From Mactromeris polynyma (Eukaryota; Mollusca; Bivalvia; Venerida; Mactridae), in NCBI GenBank assembly GCA_032209605.1, contig JASFXZ010000052.1:62001-126000 (forward strand): 64,000 bases of DNA. Direction: 5' to 3'. The stretch's first letter is position 1. Each line of letters starts with the position of its first letter. The position numbers were made by a program, and so were the translations under genes. The notes under the pieces were generated by a model. That model was not told the origin of the DNA, did not search any database, and worked only from the letters and a program-made list of their open reading frames with translations. This document shows positions 33,206 through 47,800 of the stretch, in pieces.

Positions 33206-35820
33206 CTATGACAAATGCCATATGAGGTACACACCCCTTCATGATTACATTAGGTAAATAATACTGGACATGTGTAATAACCCAATTGTACATTATCTAT
33301 GTGCATGCAATACACATGAACTGCACCATGACAAAACCTTTATTAGTGACAATGGTTATGACGTCACAAACTTAGCTCTTTGCCTGAAGATGTTTTGGAG
33401 GCTTATTTGTGATATATATATATTATATTGTAAATATTCAATTGGATTTAAAAAAACACAGAGAAAACATGGCAGGTACAGCAAAGATAACCTTAACAGT
33501 AACTGTAAATAAAGTTTTAAAACAATGGAATGAATTCTTTATCAAGGAACAGAAATGCTGAATTCTGAACAAATAATGCTGTTTATAAAGGAAAAATGGT
33601 ATTTTTTAACAAATAATTGCACAACAGAAATCCATGTTAGTGATAACAATTCCACCTTTTTACCCATAGATAAAATTCAGAGAAAAAATTGAGACACTCT
33701 GACTAAAGTACATCATCTTCCTGAATATAATCTCATAATGTGTCGAGATACCACAATGATTTAGAGGGGGTGATTTTAACCAGATTGATTTTGGGTCAGT
33801 CTTGCATTATGTTTCATTAGTAAACATTTAAATTATGAAGCTGGTTTTCAATGTAACACACAAATTGATTTCATACATTGTATATCTGGGAATTGATAAT
33901 AGAAATGTAAAAAAGATGATCACATACTTAAACACATTTTAATGTGTCGTTTTTGATAATGCCTAAATGTCCATTCATGAGAACATATATCACAACCCGA
34001 TTGCCAAAAAGCAAGCAAAAAATTTACAGAAACACTAACAGTTGTCATGCTGTAAGATGCACCAAAGGCCAATTATAATACATATATGTTTCCTGCCACT
34101 CAATCCGTCTAATATTTTTACTCTGACCCAAACATTTTACAGCTATAGATTAACAGATATGGTGTTCTCTATCCGTTAAAGATATAGGTAAAAATACAGC
34201 GGCGAAAATTCCTATAGGCCGTGTAGGCTGTGGCCTACCCTTCTTCAAAACAAATTCCGCGGAACTATGCCCCCAAACACCCCTAACACTAAGCCAACAC
34301 ATCAATTTCAGCTAAGCTACACCCATGAAATATACATTCCGTATAGAAAATATAATTCCTATCAGCATGTTCAAGAAACAGATATTTTTTCCAGGCCTAA
34401 TCAGATAAACAAAGTAAAGGAATAAAATTGTAAAAAAATGAAAGCAATATAGTAAATAGTTAATTATAAAACATGGTCAATGAGGTATCAATATGAAATG
34501 TATTATCAAATATGTAAAGAAAACAAATGCCAGACATGAATGATTTAAATAATTTTTATAAATACATGTATGAATTAAGTTATTATGGGACAGTGTGCAC
34601 ACATAGCATATATTTATCCATTTATCTTAACATTTTGGTCTTAATTTTTTCTTTTGGAATGTAGCGATATCACCATGATTCCTCACGATATAAGTGAGTA
34701 TATAACGTACAGATTAAACTTCCGACAACAAAGAAACACACTTAAGATACATTTTGAAGTACACCATTAAAAGCTCGGACTTTAACAACACACAATGACT
34801 ACAATATGCAATAATTTGAGAAATACATAAAAATAAATGAGATTACCAACTTTGGACCCTTGATAACATTGTGTCACTCAAGAAAAAAAGTTATACAATT
34901 TATAATGAATATATACTGATTGAACCTGAAAACAAGTCCTAGGCAAAGATTAAACAACATGACAATTTGCATGACATCAAGCTAGAATATAGGTCTTACG
35001 AGTATGAGCCTTTTGGATGATAAAACCCTGATTACCCGATACAACTCCAGCAAAATGTGTGAATAGAATGTGTACATAGAACTAAAATAGAAATTAAAAA
35101 TAGTTTGTTCTTCTAATTTGTCCACTTTTCAAATAAATGAATATCAAAGTTAAGATTTCTTCAGATTATCACCCATTGCATAAAAAATGTGCTTATTTTG
35201 TAAAGGAGGAACAACTTTCAGAAGTGCATAAAATGAAACAAAATATCATCATTACGAAAAAATCATAAAACAAAATTCTGGGAGGTACTGAAATACCAAC
35301 AACGGAAAGAAGCTTCTTAGAGGTGTAAAACTTCTGTAGTTAAGGATATAATGAATATGAATATCTCAAAATTGTTCGAAATAAAGCTGCATTTATACTA
35401 TACTATAAAAATTTCAGTTGTATCCATGACAATCATCAATACTGATATATAATATCAAACCACTTTAAAGTATGCATATACTGTTTTCAAGCAAGAACTT
35501 CAGTTGATAAGGTGTTCTAACAGTAGCTACCCATGTATGTTAGACATCATACCTCATGGGTACAAAAAATAATGAAGCAAAAATGAATGAAAGTTACTGA
35601 AAAGTGGCCGAGTAATTTTTGGAAGAGACTATAGATATATGAACTACTTCCATTTTTTTACAAAATGCCTCTGAAAAAACTTAAAATTAAGTGGAAATTT
35701 TATTGGATTGAACAATTACTAAAGCGTAGTAATAATCGTCAAATTAGGTTGAGATGTTTCTCCATTCTATTCCTTTTCCATGATCCACAGCTGAAGAAAT
35801 GCTTGAAAGCTACTTCGTTT

Positions 35821-38800
35821 CTAGTCACTGTCTTCTGAATCACTGCGTACATCACTTAGCTAAAATATCAAAAAAAGAGACAAAAATATTAAAGTATTTG
35901 TAAACACATAAGCTGCTCATGACAGCCAATCAAAATGAGTTCACAAACATGTGTGATACCATCATTACAGTCGGACCTCATTCATTTGAACTCATCGGGT
36001 CCGAAATTTTATTTCGAATAATACATGGTTTCGAAATACCCATTTCAATTTGACATGCCTAAGGAGATACATTGGGACCTGATATTAACTTCGGATGATG
36101 CCAAGTATTCGGATAGAAGTTAGTCAAATTAACCAAATCCGACTGTAAAGGAAAATAGCGTACTCACTGTTTTATAATATAGAAGCGACATTTACTAACC
36201 GTTAAGCATAGAAATTTCTCAAGTTTTGATATCCAAGAATGGTTTAAAGGACTGATCTAACTACGGCAGCATAAAAATAAAATGTCATTCAATATAAACA
36301 TAGAAAGATAACAAGATAAATTAATTTCATACAACAAGATTTAAAGACATGAAGTTACAGGCACAAGAACCATTGTCTAGAAAGTAGTGATGGTGCGATT
36401 ATCGAAAATAATCGAAAAAAAATCATAGCTGGTGGATCAATATTCTGAAAAAAAGATTCTAAGTCATGTTCACAAGTACAACAAGTAAATGGTTTATACC
36501 AAAGAAACAGGCTAGCATAGTCTCATACAAGACATGTATCAGTAATGAAAATTCATACCCCAGTTAGGGGTCAATTTAACAGAATTATGCAGATAAATAA
36601 GTCCAATGCAGACAATTCAATGAAATAATAGATTTGGAAAAAATCTAGTTACAGACGTTGTTTTTAAGTTGTCACAGTCGTTTTATTCAAATATCCATTG
36701 TCACGTGACATTCGTGAAGGCAGCTAAGGGAGACAAGCAATGTGACGAGTTTGCCATCGTTGACATTTAACTCAGAATAGTCAAATACACGAAAATTAAT
36801 GAAATCTGCAAGTACCTGAGAAGTGAATACAAAGTTACTGAAACAGTTTTAGTGACTTTAGTTCCAGATCGACTGGGGCTAATAAAGGAGCTCTACTGGA
36901 AATCAATGGCCAATAAGGGGTTCCATGGGCGGTTCTATTAGAAGCAATTAGGGCTAATGAGGGAATCTGTTAGAAGTAACTAGGGGTAATGCAGGGTTCT
37001 TTTAGATGCTTTTAGAGTCAATGAGCGGTCCTACTAGAAGTATGTGGGGTCAAAGAGGGGTTCCATTAGAAGCAAATGGGGTCAATGTGGGGTACCACTA
37101 TGGTATTTCTCAAATCAGAAGTGTTTAGTTTCTATTCTATATAACTCAAGTAATCATCTGGTACAACTGTACATGCACACCATACACAGGAAATTTAATT
37201 TGGCGTTGTGGAGTTGTACAAGGGATTTCTATCAAGTAAAAGGTGTTATCACTTAGATAAATCATTTCTCTTGCGGAATCATAAAAGTGATTTGCTCATT
37301 ATTTACTGCATCACACACATTTGTTAGCCATGACTGTAATGATTCCGTTGTTTACTTTTCTATACTGTATTATAAGCATATCATGTGTGAAATGATAGTT
37401 TGTGTTTCAAGCTTTATTGACTGGAAAACAAGTAGAAAAAGGGCCATAACTCCGCCAAAATTGGTGGATTGTAACCGAAAACGATTTTCATTATCCTACA
37501 CTTATGTGCCCAATATGAATTCAATTTATCCATCCTTTCAATAGTTATTGAGCAGAATCAACTGTTTAGTCGCAAAAGGGCAATACCTTAACTAAAAATC
37601 AGTGAATTGATATTGAAACTAGCTTACTAGTTCATAATGCAAGTATTACATGCAAAATTAACTGCAAGGTACTTATGATCATCTTGCTAATTTTAAACCT
37701 TGCAAATTATTCCAATTTAAAAGTTATACAACAATTCAATTGATTTACAGTAACTACTTTGTATTCACTATTAGTTTAACATTGATTGTGAAACAAGTTC
37801 ACAAGTGACATTATTTACTCTCAATGGTTCCTGTTACTAACCAGTGATCGAACCTAACCCTAGCCTACTTCAGGGATTGAGAAATTCATTGTCCCACCTT
37901 ACCTAAGGCAGGAGTATAACTTTCATATCCTCGGATCAGGAGTCAGACACTCTATTCTTTGACCAATATTCCTCTCTCAGAAAACATGTCGATTAGGAAA
38001 CGTGTTAGGCTGTCTTTAACACGTTTGTTCTGACCTATCAAAAACATCACTTTAGATTTCTTACCAAAAATCCTTTTTTTCTAAAATTTGATGGCGATCA
38101 CTACTGAACTATATCCACACACAAAAGATGACTCTGCTTCAAAAATGAGTGCCACATGCAACAAATGCACAACAACAATGAACTCCAATTTTTTAACAAC
38201 ATCCATGCAGATAAAAAAACAACACAGAAAGAAATATAGCCACTCAGACAAATGTAAAATCATGAAAGTACATTAAATACAACGAAAAAGAGTTTTTCCA
38301 TAATAAAATTCAACAAGACGACTATAAATGGAGGCAGAAGCTCAGCTGCAAGTTACGTTACTTTAGGAACTTAAAACTTTCTCAGAAACTGTGCTTAACG
38401 CAAATTTTACTATTTTAGTGGAAGCAGATATATATCTCTTCATGTTTCGAAACAAACTAGCTGAATATTACTAAATTTTAAATAAAACATTAAGTAAAAC
38501 AAAGTAATATCAACCTCCAATTTGTCTATTAAAAAATTCATCATAAGAAAACTGATATAAATTTTATTGTTTTTTGAAACCTAACAGCGACATCTTTACA
38601 CCTATTATACCATTTAAAGCCTACATTCACACAAGCTGGAGTAACAGAACTCTCAGGACGTATTAGTCAAAAGATGCGGGTCACATCCAAAACTGCCCTT
38701 TAATATGAAAAATATTTGTAGAAATAAGTGAACCCTTTCAATTAGGGTATATCAATTGTAGGGATCCCATGATTTGACATTTTAAAAAAAAATATCATTT

Positions 38801-41800
38801 TGGGTAGTTTAGGAATAAATTCATCTATTCTATTTAAGGACCTGTAAAGAGTCAATGAAAACAACATGAGGTCACTTGGACTTGAACACTGATCTCAGGG
38901 AATCATGTTGACAAGCAATAACTAGCACATCAGTCCATTTGTCTAGAAGGTGTTGCACAAGTCACTCATTTAGAACGTCTAAAAATATATATAAGTATAA
39001 GTGTGTATTCGGCTATCTACAAAATATTTAGCAGCTGTTTAAATAACAACATCATAAACGAGGTGCAGTGTTTGCAAGTCACTGTAAAAGAACAGTTGTC
39101 AGTTAATTCGAATGAATGTGTAACAAACTGTACAGTGAACAAACAAAATTTCCAACTCAATACACCAATCTTATAATAACCAAATTGAAAACTGAGCCAC
39201 CAAGAGCATGACCGAAGAGAACGATAAAGACGTTCTAAAACTACAGGAGATAAACGTAAAGTTCAAATAAGATACAATAAAAATATAGTTTACATGTTTG
39301 CACATTCTCAGACCTGTTTCTTCCATACAATACCTTGTCATGAAACACTTTTTGATATGCAATTCTCGCAATCATGTAAGTCCACATTATATGAAGGACC
39401 TGCAGCACTAACAGTAGGCCATTGAAGAGATAATAACACGGAAAGGCATCTAAGAATAGATACACCTCAACACTCGCCGAATATACAACTCTGCAAAAAC
39501 AAAATGCATGTAAATGTTTAAATGTTAAAAACACTTTATTCTTAGTAACTAGAGTCTATACATGATTTACATATGTGGGTATGCAGTTACCTTATTGTGA
39601 GCTAGTTTTCGATAAACTATTCGAGCAATCATGTACGTCCACACAAGGTGAAGTATTTGCAGAACGATTAATAATCCGTTGAACAAATAATAGGCAATCC
39701 ATGGAGTGACGTACTCGTAACTTTCAACGCTGGCGGAATAAAGCGCACTGTAAGGAATGGAAAGATAATCAATAAAATAATACGCCGGTAACATCGGGGA
39801 TACTGAAGGCAACATGATATAAGTACACAACGAACACAAAGATAGTGAAAACAGACAACAGGTAAGCTTAATTACAAAAAACTGTCCATTAAAAATGATT
39901 TGGTAATGTTTTGATTTACTTAAATTTATCTTATCTACTAACACAAGAACAAGATTCAACGTACTGTATAATCATTAAAAAACAGTACCAGTATATTAAA
40001 AAAAGTATTTTCGTCTATTTAAACATTAATTCTCGCAGTTATATTACGAATAAATACAATCTAGTATTCAAAAGCAATTAACCAGCCAATACTTCTGTTA
40101 GCAGCCGACAAAAATACATAAATATTCCCACATGGTCACCAACCCTGATCAGTTAAAACAGTAAAAGCTGATACATATATCACTATTCACCACTATGCGG
40201 CATTAAGTTAAGCAGTAAATGGTACCCACACCTGAGTGCATAAGAATTACATAACTAGAACAATGATATAAAATTTGACATGCATCTAAATGATATGAAT
40301 ATGTCATCAGGGTTAGAAGCAAGTACAACAACAGAACTTTACATGAATAAATGCAACATTTGTTTATTCACCAAGTATGATCCCAAATGATTATGATAAC
40401 TACATGCTTGGTCACTATACACAGACTGAGGTAAGATATTTGAATTTAAAAGCTTTCATTGGTGTAAATTCAGCCAATCAGCTCGCAGGAAAGTGAATAT
40501 CCCATCATGCTTCAAACTTCCTGGTAAGATTCTGTAAAGTGAAGAATACAGCAGTGTTTGTGTTATTAAAGTCTTTGGAATTATGGTATTAGAAAAGGAT
40601 TAGCACAGGAAAAGAACCATTCACATAACAATGGGAGCATTGCCTCTACATGAACTAAACACCAGAATCAATCACACACTACAGACTGATTATACATTTT
40701 GCACACTGTATTTAGTATCATAATTCGTATTCACTTTACACCAAAACACATACAGTTCAGCGGGTGGCCGTTCATACAGGTTAGACTGTACATGTATTAT
40801 TGATAAGGAAATTGATATTTTTGTGAAAAATTGAATTTTGATTTGGACAAACCTTTAACTAGCCAAAACATTTAAGAAACATGGACTCTGCACTGCTTGC
40901 CTATAATCAAGTATAACCTGCAATAAACTATAGCATGTATTGCATTGTCAAATGGACACAAAAGCATCTGGAGGGGTAAATGCCAAAACAAATATACAAA
41001 CACTTGTTTCACTGTGTCCACTTTGCCTGCAATCAAGCCATCTAATCACATGATCCTAATGTTAAATACAATGTATACCATGTTTAAAACCAAAAATATT
41101 TAAATAATAGAAAGAAAAAATCTACACTGATCAAATGCTACTGTGTCCTTATTTTCATACAATGTGACACTCACAATGATTAAGAGACAGACCAAGTATC
41201 AGAATATCTCATGAAAATACATGTAATAAAACCTCACTTAAAGACCACATTGAAGTTAATACATGGGTCTCTCCTATCTTGGGGGAAAGTGCCTGTGCCC
41301 TTTGAAGGGCTATTTTTGTATGATAATAAGTTATTGAATAAAACTATGTAACTGTGTCAAACTGTCTACAATTTATTATTCAGCAAAAATATCTACGTTC
41401 ATAAGGAACCTAATTTTTTATTTTCAGGGGGAATATTTGTCCTGACTGGGGGAAAAACATACTTTTACGAGGGGGGAATGGTGCCGAAAGTCGACACTAA
41501 GATTCTGAGATGGAGACCCCTGTTATACCACCTCATTAATAAGATCTCATTATCATGGACCAGATTTTCATTTTTCTTCCATATTAGGCTGAAAAGTCAG
41601 ACCAACTCCAAACTAAGACCCAATTTTCTTCAAAACCAATGATGGTCTTATCACTGAGGTTTTACTGTATACAAGTTTTATATTGATACACAAAATGTGA
41701 AGAGCACATAATATGCAGAGAACAATAGTCAACTCCCAATCAAAACTGACATGCTATTGGATATCCCTGACATTTCATTAGCAATAAAGTAACCCCTGTC

Positions 41801-44800
41801 ATTTTTGCATGTAGAAATAAATACCGCATTGGATAGTTAAGTACATGGGTAAATATGCAATATTAGACGAAATATTTGAATTGATGTATTACTAGTACAT
41901 TGGTCAGATAGGGCAAGATACTGAGAAAACAATAACAGCATGCGTTTTTATCAATAGTACCTTCAGATAAGCACTCTTGAAAAATCCATGTACAGAGCCA
42001 TCTCTCCCGAGCAAAACCATTTGGGAGACAAAAACTTGGCTGTTGCTAAGAGGCTGATGCTCTAGAGAGGTCAATAGGGTAGTAAATTCTAACTACAGAA
42101 ACATTTAGACTGTTGTTGTAGAGAGGTTGTTACTTAAGACAGGGTCACTCTGGAGAGGTTACACTGTAGTCTAAACCTTAACAAAACGCTGCAATCTTGG
42201 CGATTATTAGTTTCTCATAAACATGTATCAAAAGTTCGGTACAAAAGTATCTAACTACTTCTTTAAAAGCACCTGGGGCCTTATTCACAAACATTTTAAC
42301 ACTCAGACTTAGACTTTCAATTCGTAAATGTTATATTTACCAGCCTTTTTGATTTCATTGAACCAAAATGCATGAAATTTTATCTGATTGTTGTTACCCA
42401 CTCTACACTTTTGCCAAGTTTTATTAAAATCTTAACTGTTGTAAAAATGTAGGAGAAAATTGAACATTGAACATCTTAAAATCTACGTTTGAGTTTCAGT
42501 CTTAAAATGTCTGTGAATAAGGCCCCCCGAGTCAAAATAGCTTTGTGCCAAACCATTATATGCAATCTACAATCACACTTCACAGTCATGGTCGAAATCA
42601 TTTTTATATTTAACAAATTGATTAGAATGACCATAAAAATACATACACTGCCCTCCAAAAGTTCCTTTACACTTTGACAATTCCCATTGCAATTAATGTA
42701 TTTTCATATTTGTTTCACATGCAATAAATCGAAAATGCTTTTAACACAGCAATAATTTTCTGTAGAAGTATTTATAAATTTGTACTGAAACAAATTATAT
42801 TATTTTCTGATCAGATCAATCAGTTACACACATACATTGGTTTTGGATGCTGGCAGATTGATGCTGTGGGATGAATAATTTTACTCCATGTTCATACATG
42901 TTTTATTTGAAATTCTGTAAGAAAAGGTAACGAAATTCCAAATATTCAAGTGTAAAGAAACTTTTGGATGGCTGTGTATGTGTATCACTGTGAACATTGT
43001 AATTCATTGAAGCAAATTTGTTTTAGACAAGAATCAGAGTTAATAAGGAAATTATATCAAGAATTCATACCATTACACCCAAAAGAAATTCAATAATTTT
43101 GGTATAATGTTGTAAGTAAAGAGATTCAGAAATACTTTCTCTGATTATTGTTTCCCAATCTAATCTAATCTGTCTAGAGAGCAAATTACATTTGAGAACA
43201 ACCATAATGCACAATTAATCATTTGGCAATATTGAAATGTCCATAAATGCAAAAAAACACCAAGAACATTTTCAAAACAGTGCAAGTAAAAGGATTGTGA
43301 ATAATGCCAAGCAATGCAAACAACCCAACCATGCATACTAAGCAGTTTATCAAGCAAAATGATGTACTCGATCATAAAAAATGCTTTTCAAAGATTCTCA
43401 ATTAGAGTGCATCATGGGATAATATTAGTTCTACTAAAAAGTAAACTCTTAAATTAAGTTACACTGTTATCAATCATTCAATTTAGTCACTAGCGGTATT
43501 ATAAGCATGAACTGGTCAAAAAGATAATAAAAGGGCAAAATTTATAAGCATCTTCATGTATTCAGTTAGTTTCATACCTTACAGATTAATTGTGATATTA
43601 TTTTGATCATTTAACATCAGGAGACAACTAACAAGGATGTCTACTCAAAACCTGATGCTAGCCTAACAGGTATTTTGTGCAACTTAAAATGTATATGGAT
43701 GTACAAACGCTTAAATAAATGGCACTAAGTATGACTAGATATTTATCATATCAAGACTCCAAAACTTCAATTTACAAAACTCTAAGGAAAAAGAATTCAT
43801 ACTTTCAATCATACATGCGGTATCTAGAGGAAACATACAAACTCGGCCCGCTAAACACAACAAACTTATTTAATACGCCACTTAACAGACCCAATAATTT
43901 CCCAAGATTTACAGAGATTAAGCTCATGTTTTATAAACGTGGGACTGGGCAAGCATGCATACATAGATCATTACTTACATAAAGGGATAATATACCAGTC
44001 TGGATAGAATCCACACAACTATGAATAAACCAAAGAATACTTCACAGGCTTTCTTGTGTCCACTGTATTTCATCATTTTAGCTGCCTACAGAATGGAAAA
44101 CATCATTGATTGACACATTTCAAAGTTTTTATACAACTGGTAAATTAAAAATAAGTTTGTTTCAAATGGGTTTAACAACGTTTTCAACAATTTTTCAGTT
44201 ATTTAGTGGGTTGATCTACCCAGTCTTATTGGAACTGATCAACAACCAGTACAGGTATTAATTTAAGGTTGGACATATGTCCATTTCCGCATACAACAAA
44301 AGTTTACAAGGATGTAAGCCTAAGACACTTACTGCCATTGGAAAATCCGCAGCATCGTGAGCAAACAGGACCAATGTTCCAATTCTGACAAAGTTTGTAG
44401 CCCAGGAAAAGTATACCAATATAATTGTAGCAACATGATGAACGATCATCTGGTTGAAATCCTGAAAAAAAATAATAACACACTTAATTTTTATCAATAT
44501 TCAATATAAAGTTTTAAAAAAAATGCCAACCAGCCAGTACTATTTCACATAGTTTCAACAAAGCTGTTCTAAAGATACATCTTTATTTGATTCTGATTAC
44601 AGTAAGCTACAACATATACCATTCAAAAGACTTAAACCCTCAAACAAGTCTACATTTAAGCCTGTCAAGATCGCAATGTTTCAGATCACTACGACAAAAT
44701 GATAGATTCTCAACATACGAAATGGTGTGCCAACCCCAGTGCCTGTACACATTCTTTGGAAGACACTGCTTGGTCAATACTGTCCAAAATGTATTGTGAA

Positions 44801-47800
44801 ACGTATTTCTTGACATTCTTCTGATAGATGTAGAGCAATTCCAAATTCTGATAATGCCCTGTACCATTTTTTCGCATACTATTTCCCATACTAGAGACAA
44901 TTCCCCTCATGACTGATATTTCCGTCTTGACTATTTTCGTTTTTAGGTTCATTAAAAAATTTTTTTTAAATGATGGGTATTACTCTTTGATAACATAACT
45001 CTATGCATCAAAGAAACGTTAATAGTAGTAAATTGGGGTACATCCGTTTTCATGTTGAATAGAAGACATATTACATTAAAAAATCCTATTTTCATTCAAA
45101 ATAATATGACCCCTTAAGTGGAGTTTGAGCCCTACGCGGTGAGGGCATTTTACCTAAAGTTCTCCCTTTCCTTCAAAACCATGTGAAATTTCATCACCCA
45201 AGGGACGCTTGTCCCCCGTAAGTAAAATTACAGCCCCAGATTACCTACATATTATAACAATGGAATAACAACATGTAATGATACTGTACCTTTCTTTTAT
45301 GGTCGGTCATCATAGAGAACACAAGACACCAGTAGAATGAGAGTTCTAAAAGATAATACCAATACACATCTGTAGGGACGTGCTGAAATATAAATGTAAC
45401 TGGTAAATAATTTACATCCACTTACTGATAATTTGCTTTCATGGATTTATCAATCTGAATTCAAAATAGTCCTTTAGTAAAATCATCATTGCTCAGGAGT
45501 TTAATGAAATGTTAAGACACATAAACAGCAAGGTTCATGTAGTGACATCTCAAGCTATTATGATGGAGGAAGGCCTGAGGTGCCTCTTCTATTTATAGCA
45601 TTATTGTGGGCATATGCAGGCACCCAGGTAAAACCACTGACCTTCAGCAAGCAAATTGGATGGCTTCCTCACAAACAAATCCTATATTTTGAGTGGGATT
45701 CAAACCCCCTGCTGTTTGGGGAAGTGATTTAAAGTCAGTGACAATAATCCTCAACCACTGTGGCCCCCACTGATCAGGAATTAGGAAGCAATTTTAAAAT
45801 TCTAAAAATGTGTTTACATGATTCTATGTATTACAATAGTTTGTGCAAAATGCAAATATAACGTCATACCCATTAAAACTTAATATAGTTAGCGATGTCA
45901 TATTGGAAATAATGTATAATTAACTGAGTATAACTTTCATCAATTGAACTGAACTGAACTCAATTTATACTTGGATATTTTGTTCTATTCACAGAACAAT
46001 GTTCATAAATACTCACCAATTTAGGCCATCCTTTCCAGCACAATTTTGTTTCCCAAAACCAAGGTTGCTGAAATCATTTATATATACTTGTAATTGATTT
46101 TGCACAACAAAAAATGAAAAATAAATAAATAATAAATACCAATAGAAATTATGTACTCAAATTTGTTTTCAATTACACACCAAAAGATACTGAAAGACAT
46201 GTTAGGTAAAATATGCTTTGGCTTCAACAAACATTTATAAAATTATTCAGACTAAATAAAAAGTTTGGAAACCTCAAAAATGAAAACATTGTTTTTTTTC
46301 TTTAACAATCAATGAAAATCCTGAATTACCTAAAATATATAAAATAATACCATCATCATGGGCTTGAATGGAATGATTAAATGAAAGAAATGTTTATTTT
46401 CCCCTTCTCAGCAAAGGGAACAACAGAACAAAACTACTTACAGTCCATAAAATAACCAATCCATAAACAAAAATACCCAGATAAAAACTGAAGTGCCATC
46501 TGAAAAATAAACATACGATTGAGAGACAAAAGTTACCTTGTCCAAATTAAGTTAGAATATAATACTCAACAGAAGAAACAACATATCACCAGATTCTCAG
46601 TCAATGATTTAATTTCTAGATCAGGTACAAATTTTTTTTTTCAGAGGGGAGATATTTTTATTTTCCTGGTCAAAAGTATGTGTGGGTCGAGCCCCACTCC
46701 ATACTTTTCAAAATAGGAGTTAGTATAAGACAAGATTGACAGTTAGTATTTCTATATATTTATCTAAGATTCAATCTGAGATATAAACCAGATACAAATT
46801 ATTAGCCAACGCAAGATATTAACAAGATAAAATCTGACAGTAGCAACTTGATAATCAAGATTTATTTAAGGGGACATAACAAAGTATGTAAACAAACTTT
46901 TTTACATAATAAAAATTATGTGGATCTGAATGATCGACATTCTCGCTGAGAAGAATAGTTATTTTGCTGAATTCAACATATGTTGCAATAAATTAGACAT
47001 TTATTTCCTAGATTTCTTTGGAGAAATTGGCCAGTTTCATACTTTCATGAGTGAGTCCTGAAATCATGAGAATTACAAAAACATATTTCATGGGAATATG
47101 ATTGAAACATAACATCAAAATCTCAATTTCTACTACAACATAACTTGAGTACTTCAATTAATAATTAGGCTAAGAAGACTCATTTTGGTATCCTATCGAA
47201 GATGACACTCACCCACATTCTCTAAACTTTACAATATCACTAGACATAGTCTTCACTTTTCTGTCTCGCAGCCATCGTTCCACTTCTCGCACAGTCAAAT
47301 CAGTTTGCTTTGCGACAGACTAAAACAACGAAATACTTTTATCAGATTCATATTTCGCCAGCTGAATAAGGACAAGGAGAAGTTCTATAAACCAGATGAT
47401 TATTTGCAAAGGCATCTGCATTGCTCTAGTTAAGATCAAGATATCAGCATTTTTTAATGCATATATAAGTAACTCAAATACAATGCAAGTTTAATACAAG
47501 TGAAGAAACCATAAACTTTTACAGAATAAATTGTATATATTAAACAGTTTACTTTTACAAGGATTATAATAAACATCAGCTAAATTAGAACTGACTTGTT
47601 ATTACCTCCAAGTTATTATTTGACGTTATTCCATTTTTCTCGAAATATTCCTCTAGCCATGGATTAGGCTTCACTGTTACATCTTTTTTCTTTTTAACCC
47701 CACACCAATATCCCAGAGGTGTCATCAAATATCTGAAATAAGAATTATACGCTGAACCACAAATAATATCTAGGACAATGTATCTGTAAGTTGAAACATT

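Larger units (their letters stand above)
25294..35820. other. Gene-poor spacer with repeats; contains the 3' flank of the ceramide synthase gene
   Basis: I recognise no protein-coding gene here. The stretch holds elements E (26053-26322), two pogo-like MITEs (26360-26462, 30951-31120), another MITE (28176-28401), a SINE tail (28960-29105), a 169-bp tandem repeat (29140-29530) and a minisatellite (32750-33205). The right-hand 1-3 kb is likely the minus-strand 3' UTR of the ceramide synthase gene; no single poly(A) site stands out. A phase-compatible frame at 26553-26767 is discussed as a possible alternative acid phosphatase end. Confidence 0.5.

Noticed and set aside
32739..33234. Long overlapping open frames rich in C, V, H, N, K and Y on both strands
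   Set aside because: They are translations of the 29-30 bp minisatellite; all frames are repetitive and none has gene structure.
44587..44952. Overlapping open frames of 70-86 codons in ceramide synthase intron 6
   Set aside because: No recognisable domain, frames compete on both strands, and no splice sites join them to the gene; probably an old repeat.
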